Below are positions 51,483 to 61,700 of a DNA stretch of 64,000 nt, piece after piece. Position numbers and translations under genes: made by a program. Below the pieces are notes generated by a model. The model saw only the letters and a list, made by a program, of their open reading frames with translations. It was not told where the DNA came from and did no database searches. This DNA is from an uncultured Prevotellaceae bacterium (GTDB lineage Bacteria; Bacteroidota; Bacteroidia; Bacteroidales; Muribaculaceae), in assembly GCA_900320055.1 (NCBI GenBank), contig ONQS01000001.1:62001-126000 (forward strand), in the 5' to 3' direction. How positions within the stretch are numbered: the stretch's first letter is position 1; every line of letters begins with the position of its first letter.

Positions 51483-52496
51483 ATGAATGAATTGAAATCA
51501 ACAATAATTATTCTTGCCGCTTTGGTCGTCTTTTTGACGAGTTGCGAGAAAGACATTGACTTCAACAGTCAATATGAAAGCGGCATAGCGATTTATTCCC
51601 TCGTTATGCCCGGAGAGCCCTTTACTTTGAGAGTTTCGCGTTCGTTCAGCGTGAACGACAACCCGGTTGTCATTTACTCTCACTACTCGGAGTACTACAG
51701 CGAAATTGATTCCCTCTATCGTTCTGAGATCGTGATAAAAGATGCTACTGCCGAAGTAATCGTAAATGGTGCCGACAATTATTCCTTGCATTACGATGAA
51801 ACAAAACCCTATGTTTACGTTTGCGATTACATACCAAAGGAGGGCGACAATATTGCCATAACAGTCAATGCTGCGGGATATAAGGCCATCAGTGCTACAG
51901 CCAAAGTTGAGAAAGCTCAGAAAGTAGAGATAGTCAAAACTGAAGTGGCTTATAAAGAGAATGGCTATGATGGTTCCACGATAATGGTAAATCCGTTATT
52001 CAAATATGGGGTCGATTCTGTGATGTTGATAACAATGCGTCTAAACGACCCTGTTGGGGAACACAACTTCTACCGACTGAAAGTGCGTGGTGTCGCTGAG
52101 GGCGAAGAAGTAATGGTTGGCTCTATCACACGTCGGTTTTATTCGCTTTGTGATGTCTTTGACTCAGATGATATCATTTTTGCCGACAACCAATTGACTA
52201 AACCCTTTGGCGATTGGAAAGCGGGATTCAGCAACGTGTTCGATGATCACTTGTTTAATGGCCAGAGTTACACCTTTACAGTTGAATCTCGGAAAAGATA
52301 CTGCGACAATCCTCGCGTGATTGTTGAACTTGAAACAATCAGCCAAGACCTATATTACTTCCTAAAGTCCTATCAGGTGTTTCGCATCTCCACCGATGAT
52401 GTCTACATGACTCCGATAGGACTCTACAGCAATATCAAAGATGGATGGGGCATCCTGGGCTCACTCAGTTACGACCGCCACATCATCTATTACTGA
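51483..52496 (+). CDS. DUF4249 lipoprotein
   Basis: A 337-residue exported protein; the signal IIILAALVVFLTSCEKDIDF has a lipobox with Cys21. The body is beta-rich (GIAIYSLVMPGEPFTLRVSR, AEVIVNGADNYSLHY, FYRLKVRGVAEGEEV), and the C-terminus GWGILGSLSYDRHIIYY is the typical DUF4249 ending. DUF4249 proteins are almost always encoded directly after a TonB receptor in Bacteroidota and are presumed to sit on its outer face. This is the last gene of the operon; an inverted repeat follows at 52543-52586. Confidence 0.9.
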   Translation: MNELKSTIIILAALVVFLTSCEKDIDFNSQYESGIAIYSLVMPGEPFTLRVSRSFSVNDNPVVIYSHYSEYYSEIDSLYRSEIVIKDATAEVIVNGADNYSLHYDETKPYVYVCDYIPKEGDNIAITVNAAGYKAISATAKVEKAQKVEIVKTEVAYKENGYDGSTIMVNPLFKYGVDSVMLITMRLNDPVGEHNFYRLKVRGVAEGEEVMVGSITRRFYSLCDVFDSDDIIFADNQLTKPFGDWKAGFSNVFDDHLFNGQSYTFTVESRKRYCDNPRVIVELETISQDLYYFLKSYQVFRISTDDVYMTPIGLYSNIKDGWGILGSLSYDRHIIYY

Positions 52497-52542
52497 TAAA
52501 AGAATCCATAAAATAATTTGAGCCTCGGCGAAGCAAAGTATA

Positions 52543-52586
52543 ACCCCTGTGGCAGTTAAGATCAACCGTTCAAGCCCCACAGGGGT
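52543..52586 (+). terminator. Hairpin after the DUF4249 gene
   Basis: ACCCCTGTGG (52543-52552) pairs with CCACAGGGGT (52577-52586). No T-run follows, so termination is plausible but not certain. Confidence 0.45.
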
Positions 52587-52718
52587 GGCAGTATGCTCTG
52601 ACCTTTAAAGTAAATCCCCTTTTCCCGAAAACACCATAACGGCATTGATATTGCACAAATTTCCTGATTGAAGGAAAAATAAAGAGCGAAAACTGACTTG
52701 TGAACAAAAATAATGAGT

Positions 52719-52726
52719 ACTTTTGC
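52719..52726 (+). promoter_or_regulatory. Predicted -7 box of the flavodiiron gene
   Basis: TACTTTTG fits TAnnTTTG, 52 bp before the start at 52779. A TTG at 52699-52701 is 17 bp upstream, closer than usual. Confidence 0.5.
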
Positions 52727-52778
52727 AGAATGTTTTGGAATATAACTTATTAACCGATAATAAAGAAAACATTAACAC

Positions 52779-53966
52779 ATGGGTAAGAAATTAACTGACC
52801 GAGTGACTTGGGTTGGAAAGGTGGACTGGGAACTGAAGCGTTTCCATGGTGATGAACTGTCAACAGACCGCGGATCAAGTTATAACAGTTACTTGATTCG
52901 TGACCAAAAGACGGTGCTCATCGACACTGCATGGCTGCCCTATAGCCGTGAGTTTATCACCAATCTGAAGAAGGAGATTGACCTCAACAAGATTGACTAT
53001 ATCGTGATGTGCCACAACGAGATTGACCACAGTGGCGCCCTCGTTGACCTGATGCGCGAGATTCCCGATACGCCCATCTATTGCACAGCCAAGGGCGAGG
53101 CCATCATCCGCGGTCACTACCATCAGGACTGGAACTTCGTCAACGTCAAGACCGGTGATCAACTGGAATTAGGCGAAACCACACTTACCTTTATCGAGGC
53201 CACGATGCTGCACTGGCCCGACACGATGTTCTGCTACCTGAGCGGTGAGGAAATCCTGTTCAGTAACGACGGTTTTGGCCAGCACTATGCCACCGAGTCG
53301 CTCTATGATGACCAGGTGTGCATGGACGAGGTGCTGCAGGAGGCCGAGAAATACTATGCCAACATTCTTGCTCCGTTCAGCCCGCTCGTTGCGCGCAAGG
53401 TGAAGGAAATCCTGGGCATGAACCTGCCCGTGAAGATGATTTGCCCCAGCCACGGCATCATCTGGCGCAACAATCCCGGCCTGATCATTGAGAAGTATCA
53501 GCAGTGGAGCGACGCTTACCAGCAGGACCAGGTGACCATCGTCTATGACACCATGTGGCAGAGCACCCGCCTGATGGCCCAGGCTATTGCCGATGGCATC
53601 CGCGAGCAGTCGCCCACGACAACCGTCAAGATTTACAACGCTGCTCATACCGACAAGAACGACATCCTGACCGAGGTGTTCCACTCGCGTGCCGTGCTTG
53701 TGGGCTCCCCCACCATCAACAATGGCTACAGTTATGCGATTGCAGGCATTCTGGAAATGATCAAGGGCTTGAAACTGAAGAAGAAAAAAGGCGCCGCTTT
53801 TGGCAGTTATGGCTGGAGTGGCGAGGGCATCAAACTCATTACCGAGCACTTGAAGGCCGCAGGCATCGAGCCCGTGAATGACGGTATCCGCGCGATGTGG
53901 GTTCCCGAGCAGGACGCGCTGGAGCAGTGCCGCCAGTTCGGCAAGGAGTTTGCTGCAGCCCTATAG
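52779..53966 (+). CDS. Flavodiiron protein (FprA/ROO type)
   Basis: A 395-residue two-domain protein. The N-terminal metallo-beta-lactamase domain supplies the diiron ligands: HNEIDH (about 79-84), the histidine in MLHWPD (about 147), the aspartate in SNDGFG and the histidine in CPSHGIIW (about 226). The C-terminal flavodoxin domain (about 250-395) begins VTIVYDTMWQSTRLMAQA. Such proteins reduce oxygen to water, and some reduce nitric oxide, protecting anaerobes. The gene is followed by the NfnAB pair on the same strand; that may be coincidental or may link NAD(P)H redox balance with oxygen defence. Confidence 0.95.
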   Translation: MGKKLTDRVTWVGKVDWELKRFHGDELSTDRGSSYNSYLIRDQKTVLIDTAWLPYSREFITNLKKEIDLNKIDYIVMCHNEIDHSGALVDLMREIPDTPIYCTAKGEAIIRGHYHQDWNFVNVKTGDQLELGETTLTFIEATMLHWPDTMFCYLSGEEILFSNDGFGQHYATESLYDDQVCMDEVLQEAEKYYANILAPFSPLVARKVKEILGMNLPVKMICPSHGIIWRNNPGLIIEKYQQWSDAYQQDQVTIVYDTMWQSTRLMAQAIADGIREQSPTTTVKIYNAAHTDKNDILTEVFHSRAVLVGSPTINNGYSYAIAGILEMIKGLKLKKKKGAAFGSYGWSGEGIKLITEHLKAAGIEPVNDGIRAMWVPEQDALEQCRQFGKEFAAAL

Positions 53967-54048
53967 TCTCTATAAATACTATAGTCACTATAATTATATA
54001 ACGAACCTTATACTTAAAAATAATAATATCAACTAATATCTAAAACAA

Positions 54049-54831
54049 ATGAACAAAGTCGTTAGTAAAGAGCAGTTTTCTGCTAACGTGACAAAACTTG
54101 TCGTTGAGGCTCCCCTCATCGCCAAGTCGCGCCGCGCAGGTCACTTCGTGATCGTACGCGCTGGCGAAAAAGGCGAACGCATCCCCCTGACGATTGCCGA
54201 CAGTGATCCTAAGGCTGGAACGATTACCCTTGTTATCCAATCAGTTGGCGATAGCACGCGCAAGATTTGTGCTCTTGAGCCGGGTGAATGCTTGCATGAT
54301 GTGGTAGGTCCCCTGGGACAGGCCACTCATATCGAGAAGTATGGCACCGTGCTGTGTGCCGGTGGTGGTGTGGGTACCGCTCCCCTGTTGCCCATCATCC
54401 GCGCGATGAAGGAGGCCGGCAACCGCGTGATCAGCGTGCTGGCAGGCCGTACCAAGGATCTGATCATCCTGGAGGATGAGGTGCGCGCATCGAGCGACGA
54501 GACCATCATCATGACCGATGACGGCAGTTATGGTAACAAGGGTGTTGTTACCGTGGGTATGGAAGAGGTGCTGAAGCGTGAGCATGTGGACTACTGCGTG
54601 ACCATCGGTCCCGCTATCATGATGAAGTTCTGTGCCCTGCTGACCAAGAAGTATGAGGTGCCCACCGAGGCTTCGCTCAACGCTATCATGGTTGACGGTA
54701 CGGGCATGTGCGGCGCTTGCCGTGTGACCGTGGGTGGCAAGACGCGCTTCGTGTGTGTCGAGGGCCCCGAGTTCAATGCCCATGAGATTGATTTTGACGA
54801 GTTGATGATGCGCCTGAAGGGTGCGCAGTAA
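54049..54831 (+). CDS. NfnA-type FAD/[2Fe-2S] subunit (sulfide dehydrogenase / ferredoxin:NADP reductase subunit)
   Basis: A 260-residue protein of the dihydroorotate dehydrogenase electron-transfer subunit family. An FAD domain (GHFVIVRAGEKGERIPLTIA, residues 27-46) is followed by an NAD-binding domain (LCAGGGVGTAPLLPIIRAMK, about 102-121). A C-terminal [2Fe-2S] site follows (GMCGACRVTVGG with a later cysteine in RFVCVEGPEF). With the next gene it forms the NfnAB complex, which bifurcates electrons between NADH, NADPH and ferredoxin, or a related NADPH-linked sulfide/glutamate synthase-like complex. The partner starts 35 bp downstream. Confidence 0.92.
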   Translation: MNKVVSKEQFSANVTKLVVEAPLIAKSRRAGHFVIVRAGEKGERIPLTIADSDPKAGTITLVIQSVGDSTRKICALEPGECLHDVVGPLGQATHIEKYGTVLCAGGGVGTAPLLPIIRAMKEAGNRVISVLAGRTKDLIILEDEVRASSDETIIMTDDGSYGNKGVVTVGMEEVLKREHVDYCVTIGPAIMMKFCALLTKKYEVPTEASLNAIMVDGTGMCGACRVTVGGKTRFVCVEGPEFNAHEIDFDELMMRLKGAQ

Positions 54832-54866
54832 CTATTATAGTTAACGGCATAAAACAAACAAATAAA

Positions 54867-56327
54867 ATGGAACAGAACAATATGGATCCGCGTAACGAAC
54901 AATGGCGCATCGACTTGCGCAACTCTAAGACTCCCAAGGAGCGCACCGCTATCCCCCGCGTGGAGATGCCGCAACTCGATCCCAAGTACCGTATCACCTG
55001 TAACGAGGAGGTAAACCAGGGCATCAGTGCCGAGCAGGCCGTGGTTGAGGCTAGCCGCTGCTTGGATTGTGCTAATCCCCAGTGTGTTACCGGTTGCCCC
55101 GTTAATATCAATATCCCCACCTTTATCAAGAACATCGAGCGTGGCGAGTTTGGCCAAGCCGCCGCTACCTTGAAGATGACCAGTTCGCTGCCTGCTGTGT
55201 GTGGCCGCGTGTGCCCGCAGGAGAAGCAGTGCGAGTCGCGTTGCATCCACACCAAGATGAAACATCCCGCTGTGGCTATCGGTTATCTGGAGCGCTTCGC
55301 TGCTGACTGGCAGCGCGACAATCTGCCCCAGGAAGTGCCTGCCATGGCTCCTGCCAATGGCATCAAGGTCGCTGTTATCGGCAGTGGACCTTCAGGTCTG
55401 TCGTTTGCCGGTGATATGGCTAAGAAGGGCTTCAGCGTGACCGTGTTTGAAGCACTGCATGAGATCGGTGGTGTGCTGAAGTATGGTATTCCCGAGTTCC
55501 GTCTGCCCAACCACATCGTGGATTACGAGATTGAGGGCCTGAGGAAGATGGGTGTTGAGTTTGTCAAAGACTGCCTGGTAGGTAAGACCATCAGTTACGA
55601 AGACTTGCATGAGATGGGCTTTAAGGGCGTGTTTGTCGGCAGTGGTGCCGGTTTCCCGCGCTTTATGAACATCCCCGGTGAGAACCTCAACGGCATCATG
55701 TCGAGCAACGAGTATCTGACCCGCATCAACCTGATGGAAGCCGGCCGCGGTGGTGACACCCCCGTGCTGCGTGGCAAGACCATCGCCGTGATCGGTGGCG
55801 GTAACACCGCTATGGACTCGACCCGTACCGCTCTGCGCATGGGCACCGAGCGCGTCATCCTCATCTATCGCCGCAGCGAGGAGGAGATGCCTGCCCGTCG
55901 TGAGGAGATTGGCCATGCCAAGGAAGAGGGTGTAGAGTTCATGACCCTGCACAATCCCATCGAGTATATCGGTGACGACAAGGGCCGCGTGGTGGCTATG
56001 CGCGTGCAGAAGATGGAACTGGGCGAACCCGATGCTTCGGGCCGTCGCAGCCCTGTGCCCGTCGAGGGCGCTATCGAGGAGATTCCTGTCGACCTGGTAA
56101 TCGTGGCTGTGGGCGTGTCGCCCAACCAACTCGTTCCCCGTTCGATTCCCGGACTGGACATCAGCAAGCGCAATACCATCGTTGTTAACGAGGAAACCAT
56201 GCAGTCGTCGGTGGGCGACCTCTATGCCGGTGGTGACATCGTGCGTGGCGGTGCTACCGTGATCTTGGCAATGGGTGATGGCCGCCGTGCCGCCCTGAAC
56301 ATGGCCAAGGAACTCTTGGGCGAGTAA
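54867..56327 (+). CDS. NfnB-type glutamate synthase-like NADPH subunit
   Basis: A 486-residue flavoprotein of the GltD family. The N-terminus carries eight cysteines in CLDCANPQCVTGCP (about 69-82) and CGRVCPQEKQCESRC (about 111-125), which bind two [4Fe-4S] clusters. Two dinucleotide folds follow: GSGPSGLSFAGD (about 171) and GGGNTAMDST (about 311). It pairs with the NfnA-type gene to make an electron-bifurcating transhydrogenase. GltD-like proteins paired with glutamate synthase would be the alternative, but no gltB is adjacent. A very strong terminator follows at 56353-56406. Confidence 0.93.
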   Translation: MEQNNMDPRNEQWRIDLRNSKTPKERTAIPRVEMPQLDPKYRITCNEEVNQGISAEQAVVEASRCLDCANPQCVTGCPVNINIPTFIKNIERGEFGQAAATLKMTSSLPAVCGRVCPQEKQCESRCIHTKMKHPAVAIGYLERFAADWQRDNLPQEVPAMAPANGIKVAVIGSGPSGLSFAGDMAKKGFSVTVFEALHEIGGVLKYGIPEFRLPNHIVDYEIEGLRKMGVEFVKDCLVGKTISYEDLHEMGFKGVFVGSGAGFPRFMNIPGENLNGIMSSNEYLTRINLMEAGRGGDTPVLRGKTIAVIGGGNTAMDSTRTALRMGTERVILIYRRSEEEMPARREEIGHAKEEGVEFMTLHNPIEYIGDDKGRVVAMRVQKMELGEPDASGRRSPVPVEGAIEEIPVDLVIVAVGVSPNQLVPRSIPGLDISKRNTIVVNEETMQSSVGDLYAGGDIVRGGATVILAMGDGRRAALNMAKELLGE

Positions 56328-56352
56328 AACGCTCTCGCTCATACGACTTATT

Positions 56353-56406
56353 ACTGTGGGTGATGGTCCCCTATATCGATGGGACCATTGCCCACAGTCG
56401 TTTTTT
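56353..56406 (+). terminator. Strong intrinsic terminator after nfnB
   Basis: ACTGTGGG-TG-ATGGTCCC (56353-56370) pairs with GGGACCAT-TG-CCCACAGT (56381-56398) over 18 bp including two wobbles, with a 10-nt loop, followed by CG and six Ts. It closes the flavodiiron/NfnAB block. Confidence 0.85.
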
Positions 56407-56532
56407 AGTCGACATGATTTACTACTCGGTATTCTATAGGCAGGGGTTGGTCACAGATTGGCTTGTGAATAAAATTGGATGACTGAAAAAGACATCTTTT
56501 CCCAAAAGCGGCAATAAATGACAAAAAAACAT

Positions 56533-56540
56533 TACCTTTG
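56533..56540 (+). promoter_or_regulatory. Predicted -7 box with near-leaderless start
   Basis: TACCTTTG lies six bases before the ATG at 56547. If this is the promoter, the glycosidase mRNA starts at or within a few bases of its start codon. The -33 region is weak. Confidence 0.5.
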
Positions 56541-56546
56541 CGGTAG

Positions 56547-58709
56547 ATGAAGAAAAATAGGACGCTGAGCACAATCTGGATGCTTGCGGCAATTGCCGTG
56601 AGCCTGTTTCTGTGTGCTTGCGGTGGCCGCAAGGAGATGAGCAATCGCGTGATCGTGCAGAACGAAGCGTTTACTCTCTCGGGCGATAGCGTGATTGAAG
56701 ACACCGTGATTGCCTATTGCCCCACCCCATCCCACATCGAAACTAATATGACCATTTCCCGCCTGGATAGTCTCTATAAGGATGTGGACACTCCTGCCGT
56801 TAAATTTGTGCGCGGGCGGCAGTGGCACAAGCGCGACAAGCGTCCCGTGTTGATGCCCCTGTATGCCAGTGATCAGCACTTGGTCGACGTGCTCTATGAC
56901 ATGTCTGTCGATCACATTGCCGACGCTATCGATCAATCAGGGCGGTTTGCGCCGTCACAGAGCAATTATAGCCGTCTGTATTGCTCCATCTATTTGTCAC
57001 TGGCCGCACTCAAGCCTCACCAGTCGATGGCCACCTTGCGGGCTATTGTTGACAAGGATAGCATCATCATGCAGCGCGAGGGCCAATGGCCAGTGGTGAG
57101 CGATCACATCGGATGGGCAACGGCAGCATGGGAAGTCTACAAGACCACAGGCGACCGACAGTGGCTTGCCTATTCTTACCATGTGATTGAAAAGACGCTG
57201 AGAATCAATCATGCGGTATTGCTCGATCATGAGTTGGGGCTCATACATGGCGCTGGATACACCTCGTCAAGGCCGATTGGGGTGCGGCGCATGACTTGGA
57301 TGGGTTACAACGATTTGTTTGCCTGCATGTCGCTGGGTAATAACATCTTGACAGGAAATGCTTATGCCATTCTGGCCGATATGGGTGAAGAATTGGGCAT
57401 TGAGAATTCTTACCAGAAGGATGCTCAGCGCATCAAGGACGCCATCAATCAGCACTTATGGAACGAGGACAAGGGCTTCTATAGTTCCTTCCTGTATGGC
57501 ATGGCAGTGCCCAGACAATCTCCGCTGACGGACAATACCTCTCAGGCCATGTGCGTGCTCTGGGGCATTGCTGATGATGAGCGTGCCGAGAATCTGATTG
57601 CCCACACTCCTGTTTCTGATTATGGGGTAAATGTCTCTTATCCTGCGTCTAATCCGATAGAGCCTTATCTTGCCAACTCGTCATGGACAACCACTCAGGC
57701 CCTGTGGAATCTGGCTGCTGCCTATGTGGGCAACGAGAACGCATTACGACGAGGGCTGGGCGCCCTGTATCGGGCTCAAGCGCTATACCAGTCCCGAGGG
57801 ATCCATATGCGTGGCGTCGATACAGACTACTTGGGAGCCAGCGCCTCGAATGCAGCGATGATATTGCGAGTGTTTATGGGCATGAGTTTCACGCCAGAGG
57901 GAATTGATTTTTCACCGATGGTTCCAGCATGCATGCCGGGTGATAAAACCCTCAAGGGACTGAATTATCGCAAGGCCGTTGTTGATGTTACCATCAAGGG
58001 CACCGGCAATGATGTCGCCTCGATTACCGATAACGGGAAATCTCTCGAGAGTGCATTTCTTCCTCGTGATATCGAGGGTAATCACAATATTGTCATCACC
58101 CTGCGTCAGGGAAATAAGCCATTACAGCAAGTGACCATTCACCGCAACGAGGTAAGCCTGCCTCTCACGCCTGAGGTCGTTTGGACCAACGACAGCGGTC
58201 GCATCGTGGGCTTCAAGCCTGGCACGCCCTATCGCTTGTCGGTAAATGGTCAGTTGACCGCCCTGAATGATTCAGTATTCGCACTACCGGATCTGGATGA
58301 GCCCTTCACCGAATTTTCGGTTGAAATTGCGGGCAAATATGGTAATGGGTTTATGTCCAAACCCTTGCTGCACTTTGGCTTAACGCCTCAAATCGCATTC
58401 CTGCCGCCCGCCATCGACGGACATGCTTCTGTCATTGTGAGTGTGGCGCAAGGCGGTGACTATCTGCTGGATGTAGGCTATCGGCCCACAGGATCACTCG
58501 AGGTGTGCCGTGTAACGGCCAATAGCCATCCCATGGGCACATTGGTCATGGTGGGAGGCCAACACGGTGACGAGGGCGAACTGGCCTATAGCAATATGAT
58601 AGCAGTGAAACTGCTTAAGGGAGAAAACCTGCTCGAAATCGAACAGATCAGGCTTCCCAAGCCATTTACATCCTGCGAGCCTGTGCATATGAGAATCATT
58701 AAGCGCTAA
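56547..58709 (+). CDS. Six-hairpin glycosidase-like lipoprotein
   Basis: A 720-residue exported protein; the signal MLAAIAVSLFLCACGGRKEM has a lipobox with a candidate Cys at residue 22 or 24. The centre (about residues 105-460) is an alpha-helical toroid of the six-hairpin glycosidase type (FAPSQSNYSRLYCSIYLSLA, HIGWATAAWEVYKTTGDRQW, WNEDKGFYSSFLYGM, NSSWTTTQALWNLAAAY). Beta-rich C-terminal domains follow. Such folds include trehalases, rhamnosidases and GH63/GH78/GH95-like enzymes; the specificity is not readable. The Tricorn-type protease gene starts 47 bp downstream. The start codon is very close to the promoter. Confidence 0.82.
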   Translation: MKKNRTLSTIWMLAAIAVSLFLCACGGRKEMSNRVIVQNEAFTLSGDSVIEDTVIAYCPTPSHIETNMTISRLDSLYKDVDTPAVKFVRGRQWHKRDKRPVLMPLYASDQHLVDVLYDMSVDHIADAIDQSGRFAPSQSNYSRLYCSIYLSLAALKPHQSMATLRAIVDKDSIIMQREGQWPVVSDHIGWATAAWEVYKTTGDRQWLAYSYHVIEKTLRINHAVLLDHELGLIHGAGYTSSRPIGVRRMTWMGYNDLFACMSLGNNILTGNAYAILADMGEELGIENSYQKDAQRIKDAINQHLWNEDKGFYSSFLYGMAVPRQSPLTDNTSQAMCVLWGIADDERAENLIAHTPVSDYGVNVSYPASNPIEPYLANSSWTTTQALWNLAAAYVGNENALRRGLGALYRAQALYQSRGIHMRGVDTDYLGASASNAAMILRVFMGMSFTPEGIDFSPMVPACMPGDKTLKGLNYRKAVVDVTIKGTGNDVASITDNGKSLESAFLPRDIEGNHNIVITLRQGNKPLQQVTIHRNEVSLPLTPEVVWTNDSGRIVGFKPGTPYRLSVNGQLTALNDSVFALPDLDEPFTEFSVEIAGKYGNGFMSKPLLHFGLTPQIAFLPPAIDGHASVIVSVAQGGDYLLDVGYRPTGSLEVCRVTANSHPMGTLVMVGGQHGDEGELAYSNMIAVKLLKGENLLEIEQIRLPKPFTSCEPVHMRIIKR

Positions 58710-58756
58710 ATAACTAACAATCAGCAACTAATAACCAAATAAAAATCGTAATCGAA

Positions 58757-61700
58757 ATGAAGTCTAGAATCATTATGATGGCGGCACTGGCGGCCGCCGC
58801 GTTGACGGCACAAGCCGACGAGGGACGCTTGCTGCGTTTTCCCGGAACCAATGGCCGCGAGGTGGCATTCAGTTACGCGGGTGACATCTATACTGTTCCC
58901 ATCACCGGCGGTACCGCACACAAACTCACCTCTCATGAGGGTTATGAGGCTTTTGCACGCTATTCTCCAGATGGGCAGACCATTGCCTTTACAGGACAGT
59001 ACGATGGCAATACCGAGGTCTATGTGATGCCTGCCCAGGGCGGCGAGCCCAAGCGCATCACCTTCACAGCCAGCAATCCACGTGACGACTGGGGCGACCG
59101 TATGGGTCCCAACAACATCACGATGAACTGGACGCCCGACGGTAAGGGCGTGATCTACCGTAATCGCATCAGCGACAGTTTTGACGGTAAATTGTGGTGC
59201 GCCCCCATCGATGGCGGCATGCCAAGCCAGTTACCCTTGCCAGAGGGCGGTTTCTGCTGCTATAACGGCGACGGCACCAAGTTGGCCTATAACCGGGTCT
59301 TCCGCGAGTTCCGCACTTGGAAGTATTACAAGGGCGGAATGGCCGACGACATCTGGATCTATGATACTCAGGCCAAGACGGTGACCAATATCACCAACAA
59401 CGTCGCTCAAGACATCGATCCCATGTGGATCGGAGACGAGATCTACTTCATGAGCGACCGTGACAACCGCATGAACATCTTTGTCTATAACACCCTCACC
59501 GGCGTGACCCAGAAGGTGACCGACTTCACGGAGTATGACGTGAAGTTTGCCAACTGCGGCGGCGGCAAGATCGTGTTTGAAAACGCTGGTTACCTCTACG
59601 TGCTTGATCCTGCCACCAAGCGTAGCGAGAGAATCATGATTGACCTCAACAGCGAGAACAACTTTGCCCGCGAGCAGCAGCGCACTGTCAAGGACTATCT
59701 GACAGGCGGCAGTCTCGCTCCTGATGGAAGCCGCATCGCAATCAGTGCACGAGGCGAGGTGTTTGATGTTCCCGCCAAGCACGGCGTGATCCGCAACATA
59801 ACCCACACCCCTGGTGTCCACGAGCGCAATGCCTCGTGGAGCCCCGATGGCAAGAACATCGCCTTCATCAGCGACCAGACGGGAGAAACTGAGATTTGGA
59901 TGCGTCCTGTGGGTTCCGATAAGGCCGTCCAACTGACCAAGGACAACGATACCTACATCCGCGACTTTGAGTGGAGCCCTGACGGTAGCCAGATTGTGTA
60001 TACCGACCGCAAGAACCGCATGATCCTGCTCAATGTCAAGACGATGGCCAAGCAGACTCTGCTCACCGATGAGATGGGCGAGATTCCCACTCCCTCATTC
60101 TCGCCAGACGGCAAGTGGCTCACCTACTACCGCAATGGTGCCAACGAGTATAGTGTCGTGTATCTGTATAACATCGCCGAGCGCAAGGAGTATCCTGTTA
60201 CCGACCGCTGGTATGACAGCAACTCACCCGCCTTCAGCAGCGATGGCAAATATCTGATATTTGCCTCGGCTCGCGATTTCAATCCCATCTATAGCAGCAT
60301 CGAGTGGAACTTTGCCTATCGTGATATGGAGGGCATCTACTTGGTGATGCTGGCAAAGGACACCCCCTCGCCCTTCTTGCTCAAGGATGATCAGGTAATG
60401 GCCGGCGGCCAATCAGCCGATTCTCCTAAGGACGATGCCAAGAAGGGCGGCAAGAGCAAAGCCCAGGCCGACGCCAGTGCCGTGCGCATCGACATCGACG
60501 GTATCGCCGATCGCATCGTCAAAGTGCCCGTGGGCACCGGTAGTTACGGTAACTTCATCTGTGATGGCTCCCACCTGTGGTACAGCGGCCGGGGCAGTGT
60601 GCGCATGTTTGACTTTGCCGAGCAGAAGGATGAGGTGATTGCCGATCGCGCCATGATGATGGCCTCGGCCGACATGAAAAGTGCCCTCTACTTGAAGGGC
60701 GACGACATCTATGTCGTTCCGTTGGCTCCACGCAAGGCAGACTTGAGCGAGCCCGTTGCCCTCGATGGCATGATCGCCACGGTCAATTATGAGCAGGAGT
60801 GGAAGCAGATCTTTGACGAGGCATGGCGCGCTTACCGCGATGGCTTCTATCTGGAGAATATGCACGGCGTGGACTGGCAGGCGATGCACGACAAATATGC
60901 CGCCCTGCTGCCCTATGTCAAAAACCGCTTGGATCTCACCTATGTGATTGGCGGCATGATTGGCGAGTTGGCGGTAGGCCACGCCTATGTCGATGGCGGA
61001 GACCACATCACCGTCGACCAGCATAACATCGGTATGCTCGGTGCCGAACTCCAACAGGTGGGCACGGGCTACAAGATTACCAAGATACTGCGTGGCGCGC
61101 CCGATCGCGAGAGTCTGCGGTCGCCTCTGCAGGAGCCGGGCTTGAATGTCAAGGTTGGTGACATTATCACCGCCATCGACGGTGTGCCGACTCAGGGCGT
61201 CAGCAACATCTATACCCTGTTGCGAGACAAGGCCGGTGTCCTCACCGAGTTGACCCTCGAGGGTGGCCGCAAGATTGTGGTGAAGCCCATCCAGGACGAG
61301 TATCCCCTGTATCATAACGAGTGGGTACAGCACAATATCGACTATGTGAGCGAGAAGACTGGCGGCCGCGTGGGTTATGTCTATATCCCCGATATGGGTC
61401 CTGAAGGCCTGCGTGAGTTCTCGCGCTACTTCTTTGCCCAGACCGACAAGGAGGCCTTGATCATTGATGACCGTGGCAATGGCGGCGGCAATATCTCACC
61501 GATGGTGATCGAGCGCCTGCTGCGTCAGCCCTATCGTCTGACCATGTATCGTGGCAGCAACCGCAACGGCACTACTCCCGAGCGCACGCTTGTTGGTCCC
61601 AAGGTGCTGCTGGTCAACAAATACTCTGCCAGCGATGGTGACCTGTTCCCCTGGAGTTTCAAGGAAAACAAGATCGGTCCTGTGATCGGCACCCGTTCGT

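Noticed and set aside
44899-52540. Shared motif TCGGCGAAGC in two gaps (near 44922 and 52525) as a dispersed repeat
   Set aside because: Only ten bases are shared; similarity of that length between gaps is expected by chance.
60413-61333. Minus-strand open frame (306 codons) opposite the Tricorn-type protease
   Set aside because: Fully antisense to the S41/PDZ part of a well-supported gene.
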